Made by a program: the position numbers and the translations under genes. DNA of 38,537 nucleotides from Ruminiclostridium sp. (GTDB taxonomy: Bacteria; Bacillota; Clostridia; Oscillospirales; Ruminococcaceae). The notes below the pieces were generated by a model. It searched no databases, was not told where the DNA came from, and worked only from the letters and a program-made list of their open reading frames with translations. The stretch is from the NCBI GenBank assembly GCA_017942025.1, contig JAGAVH010000017.1, positions 1 to 38,537 of the forward strand, in the 5' to 3' direction. Shown piece after piece: positions 6,827 to 15,536 of this stretch (positions are counted from its first letter, which is position 1; every line of letters begins with the position of its first letter).

Positions 6827-7381
6827 TTGCATATAGATGATGAGAAAATTATAGAAATGCTGTTTGACAGAGACGAACAGGCATTAAAAATTGCCGATAA
6901 AAAGTACGGACCGCTTTGCAGAAGGGTTGCCTATAACATAATAAAGAATCACGAAGAGGTAGAAGGCTGTGTCAATAACTCGCTCTTTCAGTTATGGAAC
7001 GCTATACCGCCTGCACGCCCAAAATCTCTCAAAGCGTATATATGCGGTATTGTCCGCAACGTTGCGGTAAAGATATGCAGAGAGCAAGCCCGTTATAATG
7101 AAAATCAAACGAATTTTTCAGAGCTTATTGAATTATTCAGCGGTGGAGAAAAAATCGAGGAGCAGCTTGACAGCAAAATACTCGGTGGTTATATAAACGA
7201 ATTTTTATCTTCTATTGATAAAACAAACCGAAAAATCTTTGTAATGCGGTACTACTACAATCTGCCTACAAAAAATATCGCATCGGTGCTGAACATAAAC
7301 GATACCACCGTCAGAACAAAGTTATTCAGAACAAGAGAGGAGCTTAAAATCTTCCTTATAAATAAAGGCTACAGGCTGTAA
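6827..7381 (+). CDS. ECF-type RNA polymerase sigma factor, locus A
   Basis: A 184-residue sigma-70-family protein with only regions 2 and 4. Region 2 includes NNSLFQLWNAIPPARP and SLKAYICGIVRNVAVK; region 4 includes NRKIFVMRYYYNLPTKNIA and the DNA-reading helix NDTTVRTKLFRTREELK. No ATG in this frame gives a full protein; the start is TTG 6827, after AGGGAG, as in its locus C paralogue. It is followed after 15 bases by the anti-sigma-like gene, the usual pairing. It likely drives the GGGAAC promoter upstream. From base 7001 onward the DNA is nearly identical to locus C, while the first ~58 codons differ more. The precise ECF group cannot be assigned by eye. Confidence 0.85.
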   Translation: MHIDDEKIIEMLFDRDEQALKIADKKYGPLCRRVAYNIIKNHEEVEGCVNNSLFQLWNAIPPARPKSLKAYICGIVRNVAVKICREQARYNENQTNFSELIELFSGGEKIEEQLDSKILGGYINEFLSSIDKTNRKIFVMRYYYNLPTKNIASVLNINDTTVRTKLFRTREELKIFLINKGYRL

Positions 7382-7662
7382 GGAAAGGAGTATATTATGA
7401 AAGAACTACACGATATTATAGCATCTGCCATAGATTATCTTGACGAAGAATATTCAGTCGAAGCGGCAGATTGCTTTCCTTTAAAGAAAAGCGGAACTTT
7501 AAGACAAAGCTTTGTAAATGCGGAGGATCTTGTTGAAATGAAAATTAAATCAAAAAAATCAGGCTTTATAGCAAAAATTGTAGCCGTAGCGGCGGCATTT
7601 GTGTGTGTTGCGACGGTTTCGGTATTTCTTATTGTGAATAATAATAAGGTGCAGGTGCTGGG
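7001..7662 (+). repeat. 662-bp block nearly identical to 29835-30496
   Basis: The block covers the 3' two-thirds of the sigma gene, the ribosome site and the anti-sigma N-terminus through the membrane helix. By eye there are about 20-25 differences and no indels (constant offset 22834). Flanking sequence on both sides is clearly more diverged. Confidence 0.8.
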
Positions 7663-9631
7663 TAATATGGAATCTGTTCTGTCGGGAGCAGAAGAGTCAT
7701 CAAATGAAAGCTATACCCATCCTAGAGATGAAAATAACAATTACGGTTATAGCATCGGCTATTGTGGCGATATTCCCACAGAATATAACGGCAAAGAGCT
7801 TACGCTTGATATAGAAATGTCCAATCAGGGGCAGGAGATCAAGTATGCGTATTTTGTCTATGTAAACGGAATAATCACCGAATATAAAACATCTGAGAAC
7901 GGAGAAAAGGCACTTTTCCACAGATTTTCAAATGAAGAGAACGCTTCTAAAACCACAAGGCTTTATTTCACTCCTGTGAACTGTAAAAAGGGCGAAAAGG
8001 CTACCATATGTGTAGCACTTATGATAAAACCCGACTTTATGCTGCCTGATACAAGCTATGTGAAATTTATCCCGAATCACAATATCACTTCTATTATGCC
8101 TTTAGAAATAGCTATAAATGTGGACTCACCGACAGACGAAAAAGCCGAAATAGCCGATTGCATGGAAAAAACGCCTGTAACAAAAGAATTTGAAGCAGAG
8201 TTTGCCACACCTCAGCCGGATGATAAGGATAATAATATGCTGGATCACCAGACTATATTCCAGTTGTATCAAGATGATCCTATGGAGAGTTATCTGAAGG
8301 GTGATGATATAACAACGGCGAAAATAAGGGCGATGGGACAACCGGGAAAGTATATTTTAAGCCTTTATGTAAATCACGAGATGGTGCCTTGCTTTGACGG
8401 TAAATATTACACAATATGCGATGTGGAAAGAGAAAACATAACAGAATATACCGTACAGTTTGATTCTTCAAATCTTCCTTCTTTAAATCATATTTATATA
8501 ATGGCAATACCCTATGTTAAAGACGGTATTTCTTGGCCTCATAAGACAGCAACAAAGCTTCTTAGCTTAGGAGAAGAAGACAAAACAGAAACAACAACTG
8601 AAAGTGTACCATCCGTTCCCAAAACTGACGAGCCTTCTGAGAATGCGGAAATGATAGTTACAAGAGGTACTCCGGAAAAAATAATTTCAGGTGGCAACGG
8701 AAAGCTTTATCTGCAATACTCTAATTCCTTCGCTTTGTACAGCGAAAGCAACGGCAAGGAAACCTCTCTTGTCAGTCGCAAGGCTACAGAAAACCTTATA
8801 CCTATGAAAAACGGCTTTGCAGTGTATGACCGTGATGGTTCGTATATGAAAATGTATGATAATAGCGGCAAGCTCCTGAATGAACATAATTTCTCTATCC
8901 CCGAAGGTTTATATCATAACAAATTTGCTATAAGCGGCAATGAAACTGAAATCCTGTTTGCCTATACCGATAATTCCAATCGTATAAGCCGTCTTGTCGT
9001 GTACGACGTACATACCTTGGAGGAAAGAGTTGTTACCGAATTTACCACGATCGGCGAAGACGTTTTAAAGTCGGGTAATATAGTCTCTATTTCAGATATT
9101 TACGGAGCGGATAAAAATACGGCTACGTTGTCGGTAATAAGGATAAAGGATTACGTAGACGGCGACGTCGAGACCGAAGAGGTTATTATGACCATTGACC
9201 TTCAAAGCGGCGAATACGTTCTGCACGAATTTGAGGATAAATACGAAGCCTCAAACAGCAATTTCCAGACCTACCAGAAAAACTACCTTGTTCTTATAAA
9301 TCAGAGCCCGTCCAATCCTTATCATGAGTTTGACGGAATAATCCGATATAAAGGTTACGCTGATAAGAGCTTCAGCGAATTCAAGTGCGAGACCGGCAAC
9401 GAAACCTGCGTAGCGGCATTGTCCGAAAACGGAAAGTATTTAGCCACGTATGACGATAACGCTATAACGGGAGAGGTCACCATAAGAGTTTATGACGTGG
9501 AAAGTGGCAAAACAATCTATACGACCGATAAGCATAGCTATGATTTCAGTTCAATGCAGATAGACGAGCAAACAAGAACGATATACATAGTAAGCCCTCG
9601 TAACTGGTCGATTTACGTCTACAGATTCTGA
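7397..9631 (+). CDS. Anti-sigma-like membrane sensor with beta-rich ectodomain, locus A copy 1
   Basis: A 744-residue single-pass protein. Residues 1-57 are cytoplasmic (MKELHDIIASAIDYLDEEYS...), the likely sigma-binding part; a membrane helix lies near 58-80. Outside are a beta-sandwich-like region (~115-255), a second beta region (~285-405), a Thr/Glu/Pro-rich linker (~405-440) and a C-terminal repeat region resembling a beta-propeller (~440-744, with repeated VYDVESGK, LSENGKYLATYDDNA patterns). A strong site (GGAAAGGAG) precedes ATG 7397. The position right after an ECF gene and the topology support an anti-sigma role, but no named anti-sigma domain is recognised. The ligand is unknown. 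An internal GGAGG with ATG 7538 could give a form without the cytoplasmic part. Confidence 0.7.
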   Translation: MKELHDIIASAIDYLDEEYSVEAADCFPLKKSGTLRQSFVNAEDLVEMKIKSKKSGFIAKIVAVAAAFVCVATVSVFLIVNNNKVQVLGNMESVLSGAEESSNESYTHPRDENNNYGYSIGYCGDIPTEYNGKELTLDIEMSNQGQEIKYAYFVYVNGIITEYKTSENGEKALFHRFSNEENASKTTRLYFTPVNCKKGEKATICVALMIKPDFMLPDTSYVKFIPNHNITSIMPLEIAINVDSPTDEKAEIADCMEKTPVTKEFEAEFATPQPDDKDNNMLDHQTIFQLYQDDPMESYLKGDDITTAKIRAMGQPGKYILSLYVNHEMVPCFDGKYYTICDVERENITEYTVQFDSSNLPSLNHIYIMAIPYVKDGISWPHKTATKLLSLGEEDKTETTTESVPSVPKTDEPSENAEMIVTRGTPEKIISGGNGKLYLQYSNSFALYSESNGKETSLVSRKATENLIPMKNGFAVYDRDGSYMKMYDNSGKLLNEHNFSIPEGLYHNKFAISGNETEILFAYTDNSNRISRLVVYDVHTLEERVVTEFTTIGEDVLKSGNIVSISDIYGADKNTATLSVIRIKDYVDGDVETEEVIMTIDLQSGEYVLHEFEDKYEASNSNFQTYQKNYLVLINQSPSNPYHEFDGIIRYKGYADKSFSEFKCETGNETCVAALSENGKYLATYDDNAITGEVTIRVYDVESGKTIYTTDKHSYDFSSMQIDEQTRTIYIVSPRNWSIYVYRF

Positions 9632-9648
9632 CAGGCAGGTGATAATTA

Positions 9649-9702
9649 TGCTGAGTGTAAAAAATGTAACCAAAAGCTATGGAAAGAACAAAGCTTTGTA
9701 AA
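9649..9702 (+). pseudogene. 17-codon remnant of the ABC ATPase gene start
   Basis: The reading is MLSVKNVTKSYGKNKAL then TAA. Apart from a few silent changes it equals the start of the intact ATPase gene at 11835, including the preceding GACAGGCAGGT leader. It stops where the duplication junction switches into anti-sigma sequence. If translated, it could couple ribosomes to the next start at 9722. Confidence 0.85.
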
Positions 9703-9721
9703 TGCGGAGGACTTTGTTGAA

Positions 9722-11818
9722 ATGAAAGACAAATCAAAAAAATCAGGCTTTATAGCAAAAATTGTAGCCGTAGCGGCGGCGTTTATATGTGTTGCGGCGG
9801 TTTCGGTATTTCTTATTATGAACAATAATAAGGTGCAGGTGCTGGGCAATATGGAATCTGTTCTGTCGGGAGCAGAAGAATCATCAGACGAAAGCTACAC
9901 CCACCCCAGAGATGAACACCATCGCTATGGTTATAACATCGGCTACCGTGGAGATATCCCCACAGAATATAACGGCAAAGAGCTTACGCTTGATATAGAA
10001 ATGACCAATATCGGAGAAGACATCAAATATACATATTTTGTCTATGTAAACGGAATACTTACCGAATATAAAATGTCAGCGGAGGGAGAAAAAGCTCCTT
10101 TTCACACTTTATCCAATGAAGAAGGCAATGTAAAAACCACAAGACTTTATTTTACTCCCGTGAACTGTAAAAAGGGCGAAAAAGCTACTATATGTATAGC
10201 GTTTATGATAAATCCTGAATATATGCTACCTGATACAAGCTATGTAAATTTTTTCCCAAATCACAACATCACTTCCATTAATCCTTTGGAAATAACTATC
10301 AATGTGGATACACCGACAGACGAAAAATCTGAAATAGCCGATTGCATGGAAAAAACGCCTGTAACAAAGGAGTTCGAAGCAGAGTTTGCCGCACCTCAGC
10401 CGGATGATAAAAATTACAACAGGTTAGATAAACAAACTATATTAGAATTATATCAGGACTATCCTACGGAGGACTATCTTAAGGGTGATGACATAACGAC
10501 GGCAAAAATAAGGGCGATGGGATTACCCGGAAAGTATATTTTAAGCCTTTACGTAAACCACGAGACGGTGCCTTGCTTTGATGGTAAATATTACACAATG
10601 TGTGATGTGGAAAGAGAAAATATTTCACAATGCAATGTACAGTTTGATTCGTCTAATTTGCCTTCTTTGAGCCATATTTACATAATGGCGATACCATACA
10701 TTAAAGACGGTATTTCGTGGGCTGATAAAACAGAAACGAAGCTTCTGAGCTTAGGAGAAGAAGACAAAACAGAAACAACAACTGAAAGTGTACTATCCGT
10801 ACCGGAAATTGATGAGCCTTCAGAGAATGCGGAAATGATAGTTACAAGAGGCACTCCGGAAAAAATAATTTCAGGTGGCAACGGAAAGCTTTATCTGCAA
10901 TACTCTAATTCCTTCGCTTTGTACAGCGAAAGCAACGGCAATGAAACCTCTCTTGTTAGTCGCAAAGCCACAGAAAATCTTATACCTATGAAAAACGGCT
11001 TTGCTGTGTATGACCGTGATGGTTCGTATATGAAAATGTATGATAATAGCGGCAAGCTCCTGAATGAACATAATTTCTCTATCCCTGAAGGTACGAGAAA
11101 CAATTCGTTTGCTATAAACAGCGAAGAAACTAAAATTCTGTTTAGTTATACTGATTATTCCAACAAGGTGAGTCGCCTTGTTGCATACGATATACATACC
11201 TCAAAGGAAAGTGTCGCTGTCGAATTTGCCACGATTACTGAAGACAGCTTAAAGTCAGGCAATATAGTCGGAGTTTCGACTGTTTACGGGGCAGATAAAA
11301 ATACAGCTACTTTAAAAGCAATGAGTATAAAAAACTTTGATACAAACGGGAATATCGATATTGAAGATGTTATTATGACTATCAACCTCGAAAACGGCGA
11401 ATATATTCTGCATGAATTTGAGGATAAATATGAAAACTCGAACATCAATTATCTGATAAATCAGAAAAATTATCTTGTGCTTTTAAATGACAGCCCATCT
11501 GGTGCTTATCATGAGTTTGACGGAATTGTCCGCTATAAAGGATTTGCTGATAAAAATTTCAGCGAATTTAAGTGCGAGACCGGCAACGAAACCTGCCTTG
11601 TGGCATTATCGGAAAACGGCAGATATTTAGCCACATATGATGATAATGTTATAACGGGAGAAGTTACTGTAAGAGTTTATGATGTAGAAAGCGGTAAAGT
11701 AATCTACACCACAGATAAACACAGTTATGAAGTAACGGGAATGCAGGTAGATGAGCAAGCCAGATCGTTATATATATTAAGCCCAATCAATTGGTCGATT
11801 TACGTCTACAGATTCTGA
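9722..11818 (+). CDS. Duplicated anti-sigma-like sensor lacking the sigma-binding end, locus A copy 2
   Basis: A 698-residue paralogue of the 7397 gene, made by tandem duplication. It begins at MKDKSKKSGF, so the first 47 cytoplasmic residues are missing. The remaining N-terminus is about ten basic residues, then the membrane helix (~12-33) and the same ectodomain order: beta-sandwich, second beta region, linker and propeller. The start ATG 9722 uses GGAGG at 9706-9710, which was internal coding sequence in the parent. It cannot bind the sigma factor in the same way, so it may be a co-sensor or decoy forming complexes with copy 1; this is inference. The frame is intact over 2.1 kb, which argues for selection. 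It ends 16 bases before the ABC ATPase. Confidence 0.75.
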   Translation: MKDKSKKSGFIAKIVAVAAAFICVAAVSVFLIMNNNKVQVLGNMESVLSGAEESSDESYTHPRDEHHRYGYNIGYRGDIPTEYNGKELTLDIEMTNIGEDIKYTYFVYVNGILTEYKMSAEGEKAPFHTLSNEEGNVKTTRLYFTPVNCKKGEKATICIAFMINPEYMLPDTSYVNFFPNHNITSINPLEITINVDTPTDEKSEIADCMEKTPVTKEFEAEFAAPQPDDKNYNRLDKQTILELYQDYPTEDYLKGDDITTAKIRAMGLPGKYILSLYVNHETVPCFDGKYYTMCDVERENISQCNVQFDSSNLPSLSHIYIMAIPYIKDGISWADKTETKLLSLGEEDKTETTTESVLSVPEIDEPSENAEMIVTRGTPEKIISGGNGKLYLQYSNSFALYSESNGNETSLVSRKATENLIPMKNGFAVYDRDGSYMKMYDNSGKLLNEHNFSIPEGTRNNSFAINSEETKILFSYTDYSNKVSRLVAYDIHTSKESVAVEFATITEDSLKSGNIVGVSTVYGADKNTATLKAMSIKNFDTNGNIDIEDVIMTINLENGEYILHEFEDKYENSNINYLINQKNYLVLLNDSPSGAYHEFDGIVRYKGFADKNFSEFKCETGNETCLVALSENGRYLATYDDNVITGEVTVRVYDVESGKVIYTTDKHSYEVTGMQVDEQARSLYILSPINWSIYVYRF

Positions 11819-11834
11819 CAGGCAGGTAACAATT

Positions 11835-12710
11835 ATGCTTAGTGTAAAAAATGTAACCAAAAGCTATGGAAAAAACAAAGCTTTGGATAATGTCAGTATC
11901 AGCTTTGATAAAGGCATTTACGGAATACTCGGCCCTAACGGTGCAGGTAAAACAACGCTGATAAGCATAATAACAAAGCTCTTAAAGGCAGACAGCGGAG
12001 AGGTGCTGTATAACGGCTGTGACATAAAAAGAATGGGTACTGACTACCTCACAAAATTCGGCTATATGCCACAGTATCCGATGTTCTATCCTAATTTTAC
12101 GGGTCTTCAGATGATGGAATATATGGCAGCACTTAAAGGCGTAAAGGATAAAAGCATCATAGAAGAACTTCTCACCTTTGTAAATCTGCAGGCAGACAAA
12201 AACAAAAAAGTGGGAGCATATTCGGGCGGTATGAAGCAAAGACTCGGCATAGCGACAGCTATGGTGCATAGCCCTGAAATACTTATTCTTGATGAGCCGA
12301 CTGCAGGTCTTGATCCAAAAGAAAGAATGAGATTCCGTGGTACGATATCCGAAATATCCAAAAACACAACAGTCCTGATTTCTACTCACATAATATCAGA
12401 TATAGAGTATATGGCAAACAGTGTGGTACTGCTTGGTGGCGGTAAGGTGTATGAACAGGATTCGCCCGAAAATCTATGCAGGAAGCTGAAGGGAAAGGTA
12501 TGGAACGTAACAGTAGACAGCGAAAAGGATGCTGAATATATTGAAGATAATTTCCTTGTCAGCAGTATATCCCATAGCGACAGCTATAAAATAAGGCTTA
12601 TTTCGGATGAAATAACCGATTTTAGCGCTGAACAGACAGAACCGATGCTGGACGATGTATTCCTTTACTATTTTTCTGATAAGAGGACTGTATGCGATGA
12701 CTGTATTTAA
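11835..12710 (+). CDS. ABC transporter ATP-binding protein, locus A
   Basis: A 291-residue ATPase with all motifs in order: Walker A GPNGAGKT (~residues 33-40), Q-loop region GYMPQYPMFYPNF, signature SGGMKQRLGI, Walker B ILILDEP and the switch histidine in STHIISD. The ~70-residue C-terminal tail ends in LDDVFLYYF, matching LEDVCIYYF and LEDVCIYHF in the locus C and B copies; family members of this type serve ABC-2 exporters. AGGCAGGT precedes ATG 11835. It overlaps the next permease by 14 bases. It would power the two permeases downstream; the substrate is unknown. Confidence 0.9.
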   Translation: MLSVKNVTKSYGKNKALDNVSISFDKGIYGILGPNGAGKTTLISIITKLLKADSGEVLYNGCDIKRMGTDYLTKFGYMPQYPMFYPNFTGLQMMEYMAALKGVKDKSIIEELLTFVNLQADKNKKVGAYSGGMKQRLGIATAMVHSPEILILDEPTAGLDPKERMRFRGTISEISKNTTVLISTHIISDIEYMANSVVLLGGGKVYEQDSPENLCRKLKGKVWNVTVDSEKDAEYIEDNFLVSSISHSDSYKIRLISDEITDFSAEQTEPMLDDVFLYYFSDKRTVCDDCI

Positions 12711-13920
12711 GCTCACCCGTTTTGAACTAAAAAAGCTGTTTGCAAGAAAAAGCTTTATCATTCTTTTTGCGGTAATGTTTGTTGTCGGACTTGTAAATGT
12801 CGTAAGATATTACGAGCGTTATCATAGCGGCGATAAGCTTATGAATGACGGCAGATACCGAATCTACAGCGTTTTTAAGGGAGAGCTTACCGAGGAAAAG
12901 CAAAAGAAGATAGAAAAGCTTTATAACTATGCAATAGAGCTGAAAAACAGCGGTAATTTCGATAACGAATATAACCCCGAAAAATACTATTCAGGCTATG
13001 CCTACGGAGAAGCTAACCTCTTTATAGAGCTTTATAGCGAAATGAACAGGATATTAAGCTACGGCGATGATATCACTAAGATTGGAAGCGAAGGCAAAGA
13101 GCTTATAGAAAATAACAGCGGTATGAATGAGTATCTTGTAAGTCTCAATAATATGATATGCGATACGTATGGCGACAGAGAGCTTTCAGCTTTGAGTCAC
13201 AACAGCGGCGTAGCGGAATTTTTGGATTATAAATTTTCTGTTATTCTTATAGCAATGCTCCTTATTATCGGTGTTTCTTCTATCTTTATGGCAGATAAGA
13301 ATTACGGCTGCAGGGCATATCTTAAAACCTCTCTTTACGGAAGCGCTACCACCACCTTTGCAAAGCTTATGGCAACTGCCTTTTATGTATTTTCTGTATT
13401 ATTTATCTTTTTCATAACAGATTTTATCTGCTTTTGTGGATTTCTCAATATTGATGGACTTGATAAGCCTCTTTATTATCTTGCCGATTACTTTTATTCT
13501 CCTATAGAGCTTGATATATGGCAGGTGCTGATAATCGTCTTTTTCTGCAGATACATAGGACTGCTATGTTTAAGCTTTATGATAGCACTTATAACAAGGC
13601 TTTTACAAAGGTCTGTACCATCCTTCTTATTATCGGTTTTCTTATTTGCAGGCTTTATGTATCTTATGCTGATATGCACGACAGACAGCAGTAAGCTGAT
13701 ACGGATGCAAAATCCCATTAATCTGATTTTATGTCATAACAGCTTTAAGGATTTCGATGTTATAAATATCGGGGGTACACCCGTTTTAAGCTGTTTTGTA
13801 TCGGCTGTTGCAGTTTTGTCCTTATGCCTGTTGGCTGTTATCTTAATAATTCTCCCCGATATAAGTCATATAAGCTTTAAGAAAAGAGGTGACAGATATG
13901 ATAAAGCAGGAGCTGTATAA
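12697..13920 (+). CDS. ABC-2-like permease 1, locus A
   Basis: A membrane protein of about 407 residues, with one helix near the N-terminus (SFIILFAVMFVVGLVNVV), a long extracytoplasmic loop of ~170 residues, then five more helices. The loop carries FKGELTEEK and YYSGYAYGEAN, motifs conserved in the locus B and C paralogues. The start is ATG 12697, preceded by AAGAGGA, and it overlaps the ATPase stop, so translation is coupled; the frame also extends upstream to 12655 without a ribosome site. It ends 23 bases inside permease 2. It likely pairs with permease 2 as an ABC heterodimer. Confidence 0.8.
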   Translation: MTVFKLTRFELKKLFARKSFIILFAVMFVVGLVNVVRYYERYHSGDKLMNDGRYRIYSVFKGELTEEKQKKIEKLYNYAIELKNSGNFDNEYNPEKYYSGYAYGEANLFIELYSEMNRILSYGDDITKIGSEGKELIENNSGMNEYLVSLNNMICDTYGDRELSALSHNSGVAEFLDYKFSVILIAMLLIIGVSSIFMADKNYGCRAYLKTSLYGSATTTFAKLMATAFYVFSVLFIFFITDFICFCGFLNIDGLDKPLYYLADYFYSPIELDIWQVLIIVFFCRYIGLLCLSFMIALITRLLQRSVPSFLLSVFLFAGFMYLMLICTTDSSKLIRMQNPINLILCHNSFKDFDVINIGGTPVLSCFVSAVAVLSLCLLAVILIILPDISHISFKKRGDRYDKAGAV

Positions 13921-15505
13921 GCTGTTTATCAAAAATAAAATGCTTTTGGTATCTGTCCTTTTTCTTATCATAAGTACGGCTCTTACTCTTGTTGACGCTC
14001 TTTTTATATCCCGTCCTGACGGATGGTGTATGGAATATATTTATGTAAACGAAAGCGGAATCAACTGGCTGCTTATTTTTGTGATAATGATAGCCGTAAG
14101 ACAAAGCTATGTAATCGAATTTGAAAGCAGAATGGATAGCTTCCTGCTGACAAGCAAAAAAGGTTATTTAAGTCTTAATTTAATCAAGATACTCACTATA
14201 CTTTTTCTTACCATTATACTTTCTTTAGCAAGCGGATTTATAACACTTTTTATATACGGAGCAAGGTACGGCGTTGGCAATATCCTTATATCAGAGTGCG
14301 GCTTTGAATATGAAATCACAGTAAGGAGTCTGTCCGCTTTGTCGGCTTGTATTTATTCCGTATTGATAAACGCTGTAGGCTATGCGACGTATTCTCTTAT
14401 CTGTATATTTTTAGCTACAGTTTTAAGAGAAACGGTAATATTTATGACAGTTTCTTTATCGGTTATAATTGCACCTGTTTATCTTGTACAGAATATTTCC
14501 GACAGAATAAGACTGCCTCTGCCGACTTCCCTTATAAGCGGAACGGCATTGTTCAGAGGCTCTTTATCCTATATTGACGAACACGGAAACGAGAGCTTTT
14601 TATATAAAGAGCTTGGCGATAATGAAATTATCTCGAATATATTATTACTTACCGTTATAGCAGTAGCGTTAGTTCTTATAGCGATGCTTATTTTCTGCAG
14701 AAAGGTCCCGAAAATAAAGTTCAGAGCTTTGTCTTTGCTTGCTGTATTTGTATTTTCATTCACGCTTACGGGATGCAGTACCGAAAAGCTTTGCCCATCA
14801 GATGAAGTAAAGTATTACGTAAAGCCGGGATCTTTTGATGAGATCTGTGATATAGAAAGCGGAAAAGAATTTTCCATAAGCGTAACTCCCTTTTCAAAAA
14901 AGAAGCTGAAAAGTATTTACGGAGAGTATGCGGCAGTCACAGAGCCGATAAAGGACAGCACCGAAGCCAGCGAAATTAAGCTTGTAAATCTTACCGATTT
15001 TTCGGAAAGGGTGATAATGACTATAGGTACTAACCTTAATACCGACGGCCTTCTCGGACTGGAGGACGTTATAGGGATACCAAACTTCTTCAGATATGAT
15101 AATAGCGGAGAGCTCGCCTCATCGCAGATGGTATTGTATCAGGATAAGCTGTATATTGCTCATAATAACGAGATTATCGGGATTGACATAAACCTGAACA
15201 CGCAAACGACATATAAAATGCCATCTGCAGTAGGAAATCTTAAAATTTCGGATAACGGCTTTTATTACGTGAATGAAGAAGGTGAGCTTTATAACGATGA
15301 TAAGGCTCTTAACATCTTCCCCGAAAGATATTATATCTATGGCGAAAGAATTTTCTGCACCTTGCGGGATGAAGAAGGCTTATTCTGCTTTGCAGACGGC
15401 GGGAGGACAAAGCTTTCGGATGATGTGGTAAGAGAAATTCTGTATGCTGACGAAGAAAACCTCTACTGCTTTGACGGTAAAAAGATACTTGAAATAAAAT
15501 ATTAA
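13898..15505 (+). CDS. ABC-2-like permease 2 fused through an internal lipobox to an ectodomain, locus A
   Basis: A 535-residue protein. Residues 1 to ~270 hold about six membrane helices. A basic stretch (CRKVPKIKFRA) and a hydrophobic segment then end in a perfect lipobox, LTGCS, with Cys293, followed by about 240 extracytoplasmic residues with propeller-like beta repeats (VLYQDKLYIAHNNEIIGID, then ISDNGFYYVNEEGELYNDD). The whole is one open frame. The start is ATG 13898 after AAGAGGTG; the in-frame GTG 13889 is part of that site. Unlike the B and C copies it lacks the large first extracellular loop. It is either an uncleaved hybrid or one processed internally into permease and lipoprotein. 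A bidirectional terminator follows. Confidence 0.75.
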   Translation: MIKQELYKLFIKNKMLLVSVLFLIISTALTLVDALFISRPDGWCMEYIYVNESGINWLLIFVIMIAVRQSYVIEFESRMDSFLLTSKKGYLSLNLIKILTILFLTIILSLASGFITLFIYGARYGVGNILISECGFEYEITVRSLSALSACIYSVLINAVGYATYSLICIFLATVLRETVIFMTVSLSVIIAPVYLVQNISDRIRLPLPTSLISGTALFRGSLSYIDEHGNESFLYKELGDNEIISNILLLTVIAVALVLIAMLIFCRKVPKIKFRALSLLAVFVFSFTLTGCSTEKLCPSDEVKYYVKPGSFDEICDIESGKEFSISVTPFSKKKLKSIYGEYAAVTEPIKDSTEASEIKLVNLTDFSERVIMTIGTNLNTDGLLGLEDVIGIPNFFRYDNSGELASSQMVLYQDKLYIAHNNEIIGIDINLNTQTTYKMPSAVGNLKISDNGFYYVNEEGELYNDDKALNIFPERYYIYGERIFCTLRDEEGLFCFADGGRTKLSDDVVREILYADEENLYCFDGKKILEIKY

Positions 15506-15512
15506 AGTTTAA

Positions 15513-15534
15513 CGGTCAGCCCCACGGCTGACCG
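15513..15534. terminator. Bidirectional terminator between convergent loci A and B
   Basis: A perfect 9-bp stem, CGGTCAGCC (15513-15521) and GGCTGACCG (15526-15534), lies in the 31-bp gap between two converging operons. It is the same hairpin core as at 6676 and 36358. Confidence 0.7.
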
Positions 15535-15536
15535 CT

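Larger units (their letters stand above)
7504..11885 (+). repeat. 2.18-kb tandem duplication with ACAAAGCTTTG at its junctions
   Basis: The 11-mer ACAAAGCTTTG occurs at 7504-7514 (inside the anti-sigma gene), 9688-9698 (the junction) and 11875-11885 (inside the ABC ATPase gene). Copy 1 is 7504-9687 and copy 2 is 9688-11874. At the junction the first 17 codons of the ATPase run directly into anti-sigma codon 37. The copies have since diverged, more in the ectodomain than around 8640-8905/10826-11090. Confidence 0.85.

Noticed and set aside
6574-6840. 88-codon plus-strand frame across the 65-bp repeats and terminator
   Set aside because: It runs through tandem repeats, a terminator hairpin and the promoter block, so it is not a credible protein.
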